A DNA stretch of 35,512 nucleotides from positions 1-35,512 of the forward strand of contig CATWCP010000007.1 in assembly GCA_958349325.1 (NCBI GenBank), in the 5' to 3' direction. The position numbers and the translations under genes are program-made. The notes under the pieces were generated by a model. It saw nothing but the letters and a program-made list of their open reading frames with translations. It did no database searches and was not told where the DNA came from. Origin of the DNA: an uncultured Collinsella sp. GTDB taxonomy: Bacteria; Actinomycetota; Coriobacteriia; Coriobacteriales; Coriobacteriaceae. The first letter of the stretch is position 1. Each line of letters begins with the position of its first letter. Positions 14,519 through 22,729 of the stretch are shown piece after piece.

Positions 14519-17005
14519 TTAGACCGAGAAATACTCGCTCTCGGCTGATAGGTTCGGCCCGAGCCAGGGGTCGCCATCCAAGAAGAACTCCGGCCAGCGC
14601 TGCATGAACAGCGCTTGCTCGCGCTTCCAGCGGCGCAGCTTTTCCTCGTTGGCCTCTTCCCTGCCGCGCGAGGTGAACTCGTAGTGATACAGCTCGGCAT
14701 AGGGCGTAAAGATGGTACGGTAGCCCGCCTCCCACGCGCGCAGGCAAAAGTCCGCGTCGTTAAAGCCGACGGCGAATTCCTCGTTGTAGCCGCCAACCTG
14801 CTCAAATACATCACGACGAACCATCTGGCAGGCGCCCGTCACGGCGCTAAAGTTACCGGGGCGCACGGCACGGGCAAGATAGCCCTCGCGTTTTGCAGAG
14901 AGGTCCTGGTTGGCATGGGCAAGCGCACCACGCACGCCAACCAAAATGCCGGCATGCTGCACCAGATGATCAGCAAAATAGAGCTTGGCACCCACCACGC
15001 CCGCATCCGGACGCTGCAGATAACCCATCATCTCTTCGATAAAGTCCGGGCTTATAACCTCGGTATCGTTGTTGAGCAGCAGCAGGTAGTCGCCCTTGGC
15101 GTGCTTAACGCCAAAGTTGATGATCTGGGAGTAATTGAACTCGCCCGGCCAGTACACAACACGCGCTGCACCCTTGCCGCCAGACGCAGCGGCTACGCGC
15201 TCCGGCAGGGTTTCGTAATACGCAAAGGTCTCCTGCTCTTCGCTGTTATTCTCCACCAAGACAATCTCGTAGTTGGTATACGTGGCCTTCTGTGCGATCG
15301 ACATCACGCAGGCGCCGAGCGTCTCGACGTGATCCTTGGTGGGAATCACAATGCTCACCAGCGGCGCAGGCTCTGGCAGCGCATAGCGCATACGGTAGAC
15401 AAACGGCGTCTCGGACTCCTCGACCGTTCCGCGAACGCCCAGCGAGTCAAAGTGACGCTGCAGCGCAAGGCGCCCGGCCTCGATGGCATAAGGCTTGCTA
15501 TCGGCAGAACCGTCGGCGGTAGAGCCGGGGTGTACGCGCCAGTGATACAGCACGTGCGCAACGTGCTCAAAGCGCGCGCCCGCCGCAAGACAGCGGAGCG
15601 TCAGGTCGTAATCCTGGGCACCCGCAACGTCTTCTGGCGACACGCCAATGCGATCGATGAGCGCCTTCTCAACCATCAGAAAATGCGTCACGCAGTTATG
15701 GCTATAGAGCAGGTCGACGTTAAGCTTGGTCTTAAAGACCGGCTGGCCCCACTCCCCCGTCTTCTGGAACATGTCCTCATCGCAGAACAGGACCTGCGGA
15801 CGGTCGTCCTGGGCCGCCTTGCTCAGCGCAGCAACATAGTGGAACAGCGCGTCCGGCTCCAGGATGTCATCGTGGTCCAAGAATGCGATGTAGTCACCCG
15901 TCGCCAGCTGAATGCCGGCGTTGGTGTTGACCACAATGCCGCCGTTGCCGGGCAGCTCGATGCGACGGACGCGCTCATCGTGAGCGGCTGCTGCAAGATT
16001 GGCCACCGCATCCCATTCGGGCGAGGCGTCCATCAGCAGCAATTCCCAGTTGTCATAGCTCTGGGTAAGCACCGAATCCAGCAACTCGCGCAGGTAAACC
16101 GGATCGGTCTTATAGCAGGGCACCACAATGCTCACGAGCGGCCTGTAGGCGAATGCCGCCGCAGCGGCGCGCTGGCACGCCAGGTCGCCCGGCTTTGCGC
16201 GATGCTGCTCAAACCAACGGCGATAGGCAGCGTCGTCCGAGCGTGCATCCTTCATGCGATTCCAGCTGTCATCGACCATACCGTTGTACAGGCGGCCATC
16301 CATGGCGCAAAAACCGCTCTGGAGCTGGCCCGCAGGATCAGTTGCAATCGCGACAAAATCTCGAATGTCCTCGGGCATCTCCACGCTCAGATACGTTTTA
16401 TTGACGCGGCATCCGTTCTGCTGCGGCACGTCGACCTGCGACTCAAACACATGCACCGTGGCATCGATGGCATTCATATGCGTATCGAGAATCTGAAGCT
16501 GGGGCGTGCACTGGGACTCCCCCGCCCATGCGACCTCATAGCGCCACACAGCGCCCGAATCGGCCGGTAGATAACGGACGGCATCGATCTCGTAGCGGCC
16601 GCAGCGCTCGCCGCGCTGTGCATCGCGGATAAGCGCGCACAATGTGGGCTTTGCCTTGTAGTTGATCTTGGATTCCAGCTTAGCCTTACGGCTATCGAGG
16701 CGAATGGATCCAAGCCTTTGGCCACCAGATGCAAAGTCGACATCGATCGCAGGACCATCCAAAAACGGAAGCACCAAGACGGCGAGCTCGCGCTCGTAGC
16801 CCGCAACCGAGGGGCAAAGCGCCAAAACGCGGCCATGATCGACCGGCAGCGCCAACGACGGCACGCTGGCACCATTGGTCGTGGCGCGAGCAAAAGCCTG
16901 GGAGCCCTCGCGCTCAATAATCCCCGCGACATCCTTGCCGACAAAACGAAGAAGAACGAACAGGCGACCCTGGCTACGGCAAAGCGCCAAACGCTTGATA
17001 CTCAT
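14519..17005 (-). CDS. Large glycosyltransferase with two GT2 domains
   Basis: This 828-residue protein has an N-terminal region of about 285 residues of unclear fold and then two GT2 domains. The first begins at LVSIVVPCYKTDP (290) with metal-binding FLDHDD (D377, D379, D380) and EDVAGAQDYDLTLR. The second begins at LVSIVIPTKDHVE (549) with LLLNNDTEV (N645, D647) and FNDADFCLRAWEAGY. This tandem layout is known from enzymes building rhamnan, O-antigen and Gram-positive wall polysaccharides, where the two domains form alternating linkages. There is no membrane segment, so it would act on lipid-linked intermediates at the inner face. Its ATG directly follows the TAG of the upstream gene. It is the last gene of the minus-strand glycosyltransferase unit. 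Confidence 0.85.
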   Translation of the reverse strand: MSIKRLALCRSQGRLFVLLRFVGKDVAGIIEREGSQAFARATTNGASVPSLALPVDHGRVLALCPSVAGYERELAVLVLPFLDGPAIDVDFASGGQRLGSIRLDSRKAKLESKINYKAKPTLCALIRDAQRGERCGRYEIDAVRYLPADSGAVWRYEVAWAGESQCTPQLQILDTHMNAIDATVHVFESQVDVPQQNGCRVNKTYLSVEMPEDIRDFVAIATDPAGQLQSGFCAMDGRLYNGMVDDSWNRMKDARSDDAAYRRWFEQHRAKPGDLACQRAAAAAFAYRPLVSIVVPCYKTDPVYLRELLDSVLTQSYDNWELLLMDASPEWDAVANLAAAAHDERVRRIELPGNGGIVVNTNAGIQLATGDYIAFLDHDDILEPDALFHYVAALSKAAQDDRPQVLFCDEDMFQKTGEWGQPVFKTKLNVDLLYSHNCVTHFLMVEKALIDRIGVSPEDVAGAQDYDLTLRCLAAGARFEHVAHVLYHWRVHPGSTADGSADSKPYAIEAGRLALQRHFDSLGVRGTVEESETPFVYRMRYALPEPAPLVSIVIPTKDHVETLGACVMSIAQKATYTNYEIVLVENNSEEQETFAYYETLPERVAAASGGKGAARVVYWPGEFNYSQIINFGVKHAKGDYLLLLNNDTEVISPDFIEEMMGYLQRPDAGVVGAKLYFADHLVQHAGILVGVRGALAHANQDLSAKREGYLARAVRPGNFSAVTGACQMVRRDVFEQVGGYNEEFAVGFNDADFCLRAWEAGYRTIFTPYAELYHYEFTSRGREEANEEKLRRWKREQALFMQRWPEFFLDGDPWLGPNLSAESEYFSV

Positions 17006-18073
17006 CTACACTTCTCGCTTTCCCAGGGCATTCGCGGCCATGCGCTTGCACGCGCCCAGGCGCCCAAACCTCAAGACGTCGTAATCGAACATGAGCTTTT
17101 TGCACGTACGGGCGCTAGGAGTATTATCGGCGAGCGCTGCACGCACCATGGCGGCGACAGAAGGTGCACATTGTGCGAGCGAAGCGTCACTGCCCACAGC
17201 AGAACCGGCAAGGGCCGCAGCAACGGCGGAAATCACCTTGCTGCAATTCACACCCAGCAACCTGAGCGCATCGTACAGCACCAGATCGCACAGGAAGTAC
17301 GCCAGGTCCTCGGCATGCTGAGCATCCAGAGCGTCGCGCTGCCAGTCAGCCAGCACCGCGGAATAAATCTTCACATGTTCCAGCAGACGCGTCTCGTCGT
17401 CGTAGCGCATGGTGTCCATAAGCGATCCCTTGCGCGCCACGCGATAGTCGTACAGCTTGTTCGAGATAAGCGCGGTCTTGCGCGAACGGCCGTACACCGC
17501 AAAGTCAAAGACCTGGTCCTCGCCATACTTGACGGTTTCGTCGAAAACGATCCCGTTATTGAGCAAAAAATCGCGCTTGCAAGCGGTGCGCCATGCAAAG
17601 GGACGAGACGCTTCCTTAAACAGCAGGTCGGAGCTATAGCCCTCAAACGACACATCGCGCGGGCTCAACACATAGTTAAGCCACGGATACCCCGCCTCCA
17701 GCGGATACGGGTTAGCACCAAAGGTCAAAACATCACAGCGCTCGCGCTCAAAGGCATCGACGATCACACGGCATGCATCGGGCGTAAATCGGTCGTCGGA
17801 ATCCAAAAACGCGACGATAGGCGCCGTGGACGCAGCGATGCCGGCATTACGTGCACTCGACAGGCCACCGTTCTCCTTATCGACCAGCGTAAAACGCGCA
17901 TCCTTTTCGCAATAGGCAGCCGCAATATCGCGCGAACCGTCCGGCGAGCCATCGTTGACCAGCACGCCTTCCCAATCGGGCATGTCCTGAGCAAGCAGGG
18001 AGTCCAGGCACCATGCCAGGCACTCCTCCACCTTATAGATGGGAACGACAACGGAAATCTTGGGGGTAACCAT
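17006..18073 (-). CDS. GT2 glycosyltransferase (module type II, copy 2)
   Basis: This is a 355-residue GT2 enzyme: ISVVVPIYKVEECLAWCLDS, LVNDGSPDGS, the acceptor/donor segment ENGGLSSARNAGI and the metal site FLDSDD, followed by a C-terminal helical part with KYGEDQVFDFAVY and a Cys/Leu-rich region. It shares layout and C-terminal signature with the gene at 19279-20319 (GED[QV]VF.FA.Y, LCDLVLYDALRL versus ILDLIVFDLARL), so the two are paralogues. An ATG at 18073 with AGGAG upstream is preferred over an in-frame GTG two codons earlier. It lies 12 bases after the preceding gene. Donor and acceptor are unknown; wall polysaccharide or capsule synthesis is likely. Confidence 0.82.
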   Translation of the reverse strand: MVTPKISVVVPIYKVEECLAWCLDSLLAQDMPDWEGVLVNDGSPDGSRDIAAAYCEKDARFTLVDKENGGLSSARNAGIAASTAPIVAFLDSDDRFTPDACRVIVDAFERERCDVLTFGANPYPLEAGYPWLNYVLSPRDVSFEGYSSDLLFKEASRPFAWRTACKRDFLLNNGIVFDETVKYGEDQVFDFAVYGRSRKTALISNKLYDYRVARKGSLMDTMRYDDETRLLEHVKIYSAVLADWQRDALDAQHAEDLAYFLCDLVLYDALRLLGVNCSKVISAVAAALAGSAVGSDASLAQCAPSVAAMVRAALADNTPSARTCKKLMFDYDVLRFGRLGACKRMAANALGKREV

Positions 18074-18085
18074 AATCACTCGCTC

Positions 18086-19204
18086 CTACTGTGCGGCCGG
18101 AACGTCATCGGGGTGCGGATTGTCGCCGTAGGTGCGCTGATACGTCAGCACGCGCCAGACCAGCGGCAGGCCACCGATCTTAAAGTAATGCTTAAACGTA
18201 TTGAGCTTGCCCGGCTTCTTAAAGTCAAAGCGCGAATCGATATAGGCGCGGGGCGACTTGACCATCAGGCGCAAATCGGTCTCGCCACGCGGGTCGAAGA
18301 GCGACAGGTCAAAGCGACCGGCATCCCAATCGGCCTTGAGCTCGGACGAGGCTTTCTTCCAAAACTGCTCACGCAGCTCATCGACCAGGCGCTCATCATT
18401 CCAACGGTACGTATCGACCTTCATGCGCATTAAAATGCCCTGGAGCTGAGCCTTGAGCTCGGGACGCTCGTCCAAAAAACGTTGCATCTCGGCATATTCG
18501 TCGCACACGCAAAACACCTTGTTGGGCGAATTAACGGAGCTCTTCTCGTTATCCTGGCGATAGCACAAAATGGGGTCCGCAATAAACGCGGCACGCTCGG
18601 CGCAAGCCCAAACCTTAAAGTTAAAGCCTGCGTCCTGATACGAGGCACCCGGCGTGGGGAGAAAGCGAATCTGATTGGCGTTGAGAAACTCGCGCCGATA
18701 GATGGCAGACCAAATGGAAGGCTTGCGGTAGAAGATCCCCGGGCGATCGACGGGGCGATACGCGGCGCCTGTCATATGCTCGTCGATAATTCCAAACAGC
18801 TCACGGCGCTCGCTGGGCGCAGACCAGTACAGGTAAAAGTCGCCCTTAACGACATCGGCATGTTCAGCATCGGCCTTGGCGACCAGCTTTTGGAGCGAAT
18901 CCTCAAACATAAAGTCGTCGGACTCAAGGATGCCCACGTACTCACCGCGCGCCATCTCCAGGCCGCGGTTCATCGAGTCGCCGTAGCCGCTGTTGGCTTT
19001 GTCGATCATCTTGACACGGGAGTCGCGCTCCATGTACTCGCGGATAATCGCCGGCGAGCTGTCGGTCGACCCGTCGTTAATGCAGATGATCTCGATGTCC
19101 TTGAGCGTCTGAGCCACGGCGGAATCGAGGCACTCGCGCAGGTAGCGTTCGACATTGCAGATAGGGACAAGCAGCGAAACTTTAGGGTTATCAGAGTTCT
19201 GCAA
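18086..19204 (-). CDS. GT2 glycosyltransferase (module type I, copy 2)
   Basis: This is a 372-residue GT2 enzyme with VSLLVPICNVERYLRECLDS, CINDGSTDSSP, KANSGYGDSMNRGLEMARGE and the metal site ILESDDF, then a long C-terminal part (WSAIYRREFLNANQIRFLPT, PGASYQDAGFNFKVWA, RQDNEKSSVNS). The same order and many of the same residues occur in the gene at 20326-21429. In the first 200 bases the two genes match in roughly nine bases of ten. The start codon is TTG, five bases after a full AGGAGG, a feature it shares with its paralogue. It follows a 74-base gap after the 19279 gene and is close to the next gene downstream. Confidence 0.85.
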   Translation of the reverse strand: MQNSDNPKVSLLVPICNVERYLRECLDSAVAQTLKDIEIICINDGSTDSSPAIIREYMERDSRVKMIDKANSGYGDSMNRGLEMARGEYVGILESDDFMFEDSLQKLVAKADAEHADVVKGDFYLYWSAPSERRELFGIIDEHMTGAAYRPVDRPGIFYRKPSIWSAIYRREFLNANQIRFLPTPGASYQDAGFNFKVWACAERAAFIADPILCYRQDNEKSSVNSPNKVFCVCDEYAEMQRFLDERPELKAQLQGILMRMKVDTYRWNDERLVDELREQFWKKASSELKADWDAGRFDLSLFDPRGETDLRLMVKSPRAYIDSRFDFKKPGKLNTFKHYFKIGGLPLVWRVLTYQRTYGDNPHPDDVPAAQ

Positions 19205-19278
19205 GAGAACCTCCTGTTGAATAGCGTGTAACAGGGTTATTTTAGCAGCCGAGTTGCGGCGGGCGGCAGCGCTTGGAA

Positions 19279-20319
19279 TTAGATAAAGCGCTCCAGGCAG
19301 GCTTTGAGACCGCGAGTCGAAAGATAGAACAGCGTGGCGTCTGCCATCGAAACGCCCGAGGTCGCCGCAACGAGCTTGTGGGCAACACGGCGAACGGCGC
19401 CCTTAGCAGGCACATCCGCCCACGCCGTTCCCAAAAACGTCGCGAGGTCCATGTTGACGCGAGCCGCCACGCGATGGAAGTCATCGGCATCCAAACGCGC
19501 CAGGTCGAACACAATTAGGTCCAAAATCCAAGTTATCAGCTCGCCGGGACACAGGTCTAAAAGACCGTAGGCCGCCCAGTCCTCCAAGACCTCCTCGAGC
19601 ATCCTCATGTGGGCGTCAAGCTTTTTGGCACGAGCCTCGGCACTGTTGAACTCGTGCGTCGCCGATTCGCTCTCCATCACGTAGTGGTAGAACTTGTCCG
19701 GCATGACGACGGTCCTGCGGGCAAGCGCATAAGCCGCAAATTGGAAGACGACGTCCTCGCCCAAAGCCAAACCGGGGGCGAAGCGAATGCCTTCGCGATT
19801 GAGCAGCTCGCACGAAAAAGCCGCACGGCAGGCATAGGGCTGCGCATTCGAATGGAACAGCAGTTGGGGATCACGGGCGCCGAAGGTACCAGCTTTGGGG
19901 CTCATGAGTTGCTGGACGCGTTTGGGGGCAGCATCGGCAGGTTCACAGACGCCGCCAAAGACGGCGGCCTCGGCATCTGCAGACTCCATGGCATGCAGCA
20001 CGCGCTCGACCGTCTGGGCATCAATGTAATCGTCAGCGTCCACAAAGAAGACGGTCTCGCCCTCGGCGGCATCGATACCGGCATTTCGAGCGCACGAGAC
20101 GCCCGCGTTTTCCTGGTCAATCACCAGTACGCGATCGTCGGCCTGCGCGATCAGGTGCAACACGTTCAACGAATCATCAGTCGAACCGTCGTTGACGCAG
20201 ACAACCTGAATCGAGCGCTCGGACTGGGCCAGCAGCGAATCGAGGCATCGCTGAATGGAGCGCGCAGAGTTGTAAACGGGAACGACAATGGTAGCTTTAG
20301 GACACGAGGCCTCTCCCAT
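19279..20319 (-). CDS. GT2 glycosyltransferase (module type II, copy 1)
   Basis: This is a 346-residue GT2 enzyme: ATIVVPVYNSARSIQRCLDS, CVNDGSTDDS, ENAGVSCARNAGIDAAEG and the metal site FVDADDYI in the catalytic domain (about 8-120). A second part has LGEDVVFQFAAYALARR and helical segments with DLCPGELITWILDLIVFDL. It is the paralogue of 17006-18073. The ATG is six bases after the upstream stop, with GGGGTAGG before it. It belongs to the minus-strand polysaccharide unit and probably adds one sugar to a lipid-linked chain; the sugar cannot be inferred. Confidence 0.82.
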   Translation of the reverse strand: MGEASCPKATIVVPVYNSARSIQRCLDSLLAQSERSIQVVCVNDGSTDDSLNVLHLIAQADDRVLVIDQENAGVSCARNAGIDAAEGETVFFVDADDYIDAQTVERVLHAMESADAEAAVFGGVCEPADAAPKRVQQLMSPKAGTFGARDPQLLFHSNAQPYACRAAFSCELLNREGIRFAPGLALGEDVVFQFAAYALARRTVVMPDKFYHYVMESESATHEFNSAEARAKKLDAHMRMLEEVLEDWAAYGLLDLCPGELITWILDLIVFDLARLDADDFHRVAARVNMDLATFLGTAWADVPAKGAVRRVAHKLVAATSGVSMADATLFYLSTRGLKACLERFI

Positions 20320-20325
20320 GCCGAC

Positions 20326-21429
20326 CTACCCCCTCAGCGATTCGAAGAGGAAGGCGGCGACCACGCCTGGACCTCCAACCGAGGCGTAATACTTAGCACG
20401 CCCCAAGGCACCATCCGTCGCAAAACTCGGATGCTCGTCAACCCAGCCCTCAGGATCTTTGAGGATGGCAGCGAGATTCGCGCGCTTCCACGGCTTGAGG
20501 TCGTCAAGCGAAAAGTCCCCGGCGTCCAAGGCCGCTTGGAACTCCTTGGCCATCTGAACCAGGAACTCCTTATAGAACTTAGGCGCCAGGCGTACGTAGT
20601 TCCACATGTACGAATCGTACTTAATGAGCTGATTGAACTTGAGCATGCGCGCGACATCGCCGCTTACGTGGTCGCGGGCATAATCCTCACGAATCCAACG
20701 CTCAATCTCGGCATACTCGGTATTGACGCAAAAGACCTTAGCCGAAGAATTGACCGAGGAGTTCTCGTTGTCCTGACGATACGAAAGCACGGCATCGTGC
20801 AGGTAAACGGCCTTGTCGGCGCAGGCAATCACCTTAAAGGCAAACGACGTGTCCTGAAAGGATGCTCCCGGAGTCGGCAAGAACTTGATGCCGTTGCGCT
20901 CAAGAAAATCGCGACGGTACACAGCCGACCAAATCGACGGTTTCTGCTTAAAGAACTGCGTCGTGTCGCTCGGGTGCACCGGCTTACCGCAGTCCTTGGC
21001 CTTAAACATCTCGTGCAGCGAACGGCGCTCCTCGGGCTTAGACCAGTAGAAATCAAAGTTCGCCTTCGCAAAGTCGGCATTATTGCTATCGGCGGCCGAG
21101 ACAAGCTTTTCGAGTGCGTCGGGCGCCATAAAGTCATCGGACTCCAAGATGCCAACGTACTTGCCACGCGCCATCTCCAGACCGTGGTTCATCGAGTCGC
21201 CGTAGCCGCTGTTGGCCTTGTCGATCATCTTGACGCGCCTATCGCGCTCCATATACTCGCGGATAATCGCCGGCGAGTTGTCGGTCGACCCGTCGTTAAT
21301 GCAGACGATCTCAATATCCTTGAGCGTCTGCGCCAGGGCGGAATCGAGGCACTCGCGCAGGTAGCGCTGAACATTGTAAATGGGAATAAGCAGCGACAGA
21401 ACAGGGCTGCCAGAGGCGTTAGTAGACAA
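20326..21429 (-). CDS. GT2 glycosyltransferase (module type I, copy 1), first gene of the unit
   Basis: This is a 367-residue GT2 enzyme with LSLLIPIYNVQRYLRECLDS, CINDGSTDNSP, KANSGYGDSMNHGLEMARGK and the metal site ILESDDF. A C-terminal region follows with WSAVYRRDFLERNGIKFLPT, GASFQDTSFAFKV and RQDNENSSVNSSAKVFC. The start is TTG at 21429 with AAGGAG six bases upstream; the alternative of an internal ATG would remove the first GT2 strand. It heads the minus-strand glycosyltransferase unit and is divergent from the gene at 21686. Its paralogue is 18086-19204. Confidence 0.85.
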   Translation of the reverse strand: MSTNASGSPVLSLLIPIYNVQRYLRECLDSALAQTLKDIEIVCINDGSTDNSPAIIREYMERDRRVKMIDKANSGYGDSMNHGLEMARGKYVGILESDDFMAPDALEKLVSAADSNNADFAKANFDFYWSKPEERRSLHEMFKAKDCGKPVHPSDTTQFFKQKPSIWSAVYRRDFLERNGIKFLPTPGASFQDTSFAFKVIACADKAVYLHDAVLSYRQDNENSSVNSSAKVFCVNTEYAEIERWIREDYARDHVSGDVARMLKFNQLIKYDSYMWNYVRLAPKFYKEFLVQMAKEFQAALDAGDFSLDDLKPWKRANLAAILKDPEGWVDEHPSFATDGALGRAKYYASVGGPGVVAAFLFESLRG

Positions 21430-21493
21430 ATGTGCTCCTTAGGAAATACCTGTCGTTTCATGGTATCAAAGGGTCAGCGCGCCAGCGGGCGTT

Positions 21494-21523
21494 TATATAA
21501 TCTATGGAGCCTCTTGCGGGCAA
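21494..21523 (-). promoter_or_regulatory. Candidate promoter of the minus-strand glycosyltransferase unit
   Basis: Read on the minus strand, TTGCCC (21518-21523), an 18-base spacer and TATATA (21494-21499) lie in the 256-base divergent region, about 65 bases before the TTG start at 21429. This is the only good A+T-rich -10 on that side. No clear counterpart was found for the plus-strand gene; a TTTACA at 21602 is a weak candidate. Confidence 0.35.
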
Positions 21524-21685
21524 AGCAGCCCCACGTCATGCGGCGGGCCCATGGCAGGTTCCTGCGTTTTATTCAAAGCTTGCCGCTAAGGTGCGCCGAG
21601 CCTTTACAATAGGACAGTCCCAAGGACGTATTCGATAGCTTCCGCGCAGCACTCGCCCGCCGCGCGTGAAAGGATATATTGCCCC

Positions 21686-22705
21686 ATGCCTTCAACCCTT
21701 CCCGCTCCCATCGACAAGCTCGCCATCGTCGTCGTTACGTACAAGCGCCAGGAACTCCTGGCCAACTTGTTCGACTCCATGACCGAGCTCACGGCAACGC
21801 CCTGGCGCATCGTGATTGTCGATAACGAGAATTCGCGCGAGACCGAGGCCATGTGCACCGCATTCAACGAGCGCCTGGCCAACCTGTGGGGCATCGACAC
21901 CGAGCAGCCCGACGCGCAGGGCGGCACCGACCGTGTCATCTACGTCCCGCAGCTCAAAAACGGCGGCGGTGCGGGCGGCTTCTCCGCCGGCACTAAATGC
22001 GCCTACGACCTGGGCGCTCAGTGGTTCTGGGTGATGGACGACGATGTGCTCGTCATCCCCGAAGGCATCGAGCGTCTTGCCAAGTGGACCGACCGCTACG
22101 ATGTCATCCAGGGTTCGCGCCTGGACTTTGACGGCGGCGCCTTCTTTTGGCAGTACCAGCTCATCCTTTCGCTCGGCATCCCTAACCCCATCGCCAAGTG
22201 GGATCTGGGTCCCGAGGGCTACCGCGCCATGAACCAGCTGTGCTTTGAGGGCGGCATGTTCTCGCGACGCGTGGTCGACAAAATCGGCCTGCCCGACGCG
22301 CGCTTCTTTATCTACGGCGACGATGCCTGCTACGGCTACGTAGCCAGCCAGCACTTCCCCGCCGCCGTTGTGGCCGACGTGGTGCTCAAGCGCGCCCGCG
22401 CCGTCTCTAACTGGGACATCGCCGGCAAGCGCCAGCTCAACTCCACGAGCGACACCAACCGCTACTACATCATGCGCAACCGCGGTTATCTGGCCCGCTA
22501 TATGCAAATCTACGGCGACTATCACCCCGTGCTGTTCCGTCTGGGCAACGCCGCGACCTTCTGCAAGGAGTTCATTCGCCTGGCAGCCGTTGACAAGTGC
22601 TTTAAGACCGGTATTCCGGCGCTGCGCCGTGGCATGAAGGACGCCCGCAAGATCATCAAGGACCCCGACTGGAAGCCCATGCCGCCCATGAAGGACACCG
22701 AGTAA
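21686..22705 (+). CDS. GT2 glycosyltransferase of the GlfT/rhamnosyltransferase type
   Basis: This 339-residue protein contains a GT2 domain with KLAIVVVTYKRQELLANLFD, VIVDNENS, the loop NGGGAGGFSAG (92-102) and metal-binding WVMDDDVLV (DDD 118-120). The GGxGGF loop followed by DDD is characteristic of galactofuranosyl- and related rhamnosyltransferases that extend wall polysaccharides. FIYGDDACYGY would contain the catalytic base. There is no membrane segment. It is transcribed alone, divergent from the five-gene unit, and ends 24 bases before the convergent DUF1703-type gene. GAAAGGA lies 11 bases before the ATG, somewhat far. The donor (UDP-Galf or TDP-Rha) cannot be decided from sequence. 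Confidence 0.82.
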   Translation: MPSTLPAPIDKLAIVVVTYKRQELLANLFDSMTELTATPWRIVIVDNENSRETEAMCTAFNERLANLWGIDTEQPDAQGGTDRVIYVPQLKNGGGAGGFSAGTKCAYDLGAQWFWVMDDDVLVIPEGIERLAKWTDRYDVIQGSRLDFDGGAFFWQYQLILSLGIPNPIAKWDLGPEGYRAMNQLCFEGGMFSRRVVDKIGLPDARFFIYGDDACYGYVASQHFPAAVVADVVLKRARAVSNWDIAGKRQLNSTSDTNRYYIMRNRGYLARYMQIYGDYHPVLFRLGNAATFCKEFIRLAAVDKCFKTGIPALRRGMKDARKIIKDPDWKPMPPMKDTE

Positions 22706-22729
22706 CGGAAGCCGGAAACACCTCGGCGC

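Noticed and set aside
14615..16570. Long open frame (651 codons) on the plus strand, antisense to the double-GT2 gene
   Set aside because: Its product is Arg/Val-rich without motifs, while the minus strand has two complete GT2 domains. It arises from the G+C-rich third positions of the real gene.
16718..18433. Open frame of 571 codons on the plus strand
   Set aside because: It crosses the boundary between two minus-strand glycosyltransferase genes with clear motifs; no similarity or ribosome site of its own.
19609..21612. Open frame of 667 codons on the plus strand
   Set aside because: Antisense to two GT2 genes; its content mirrors their codons.
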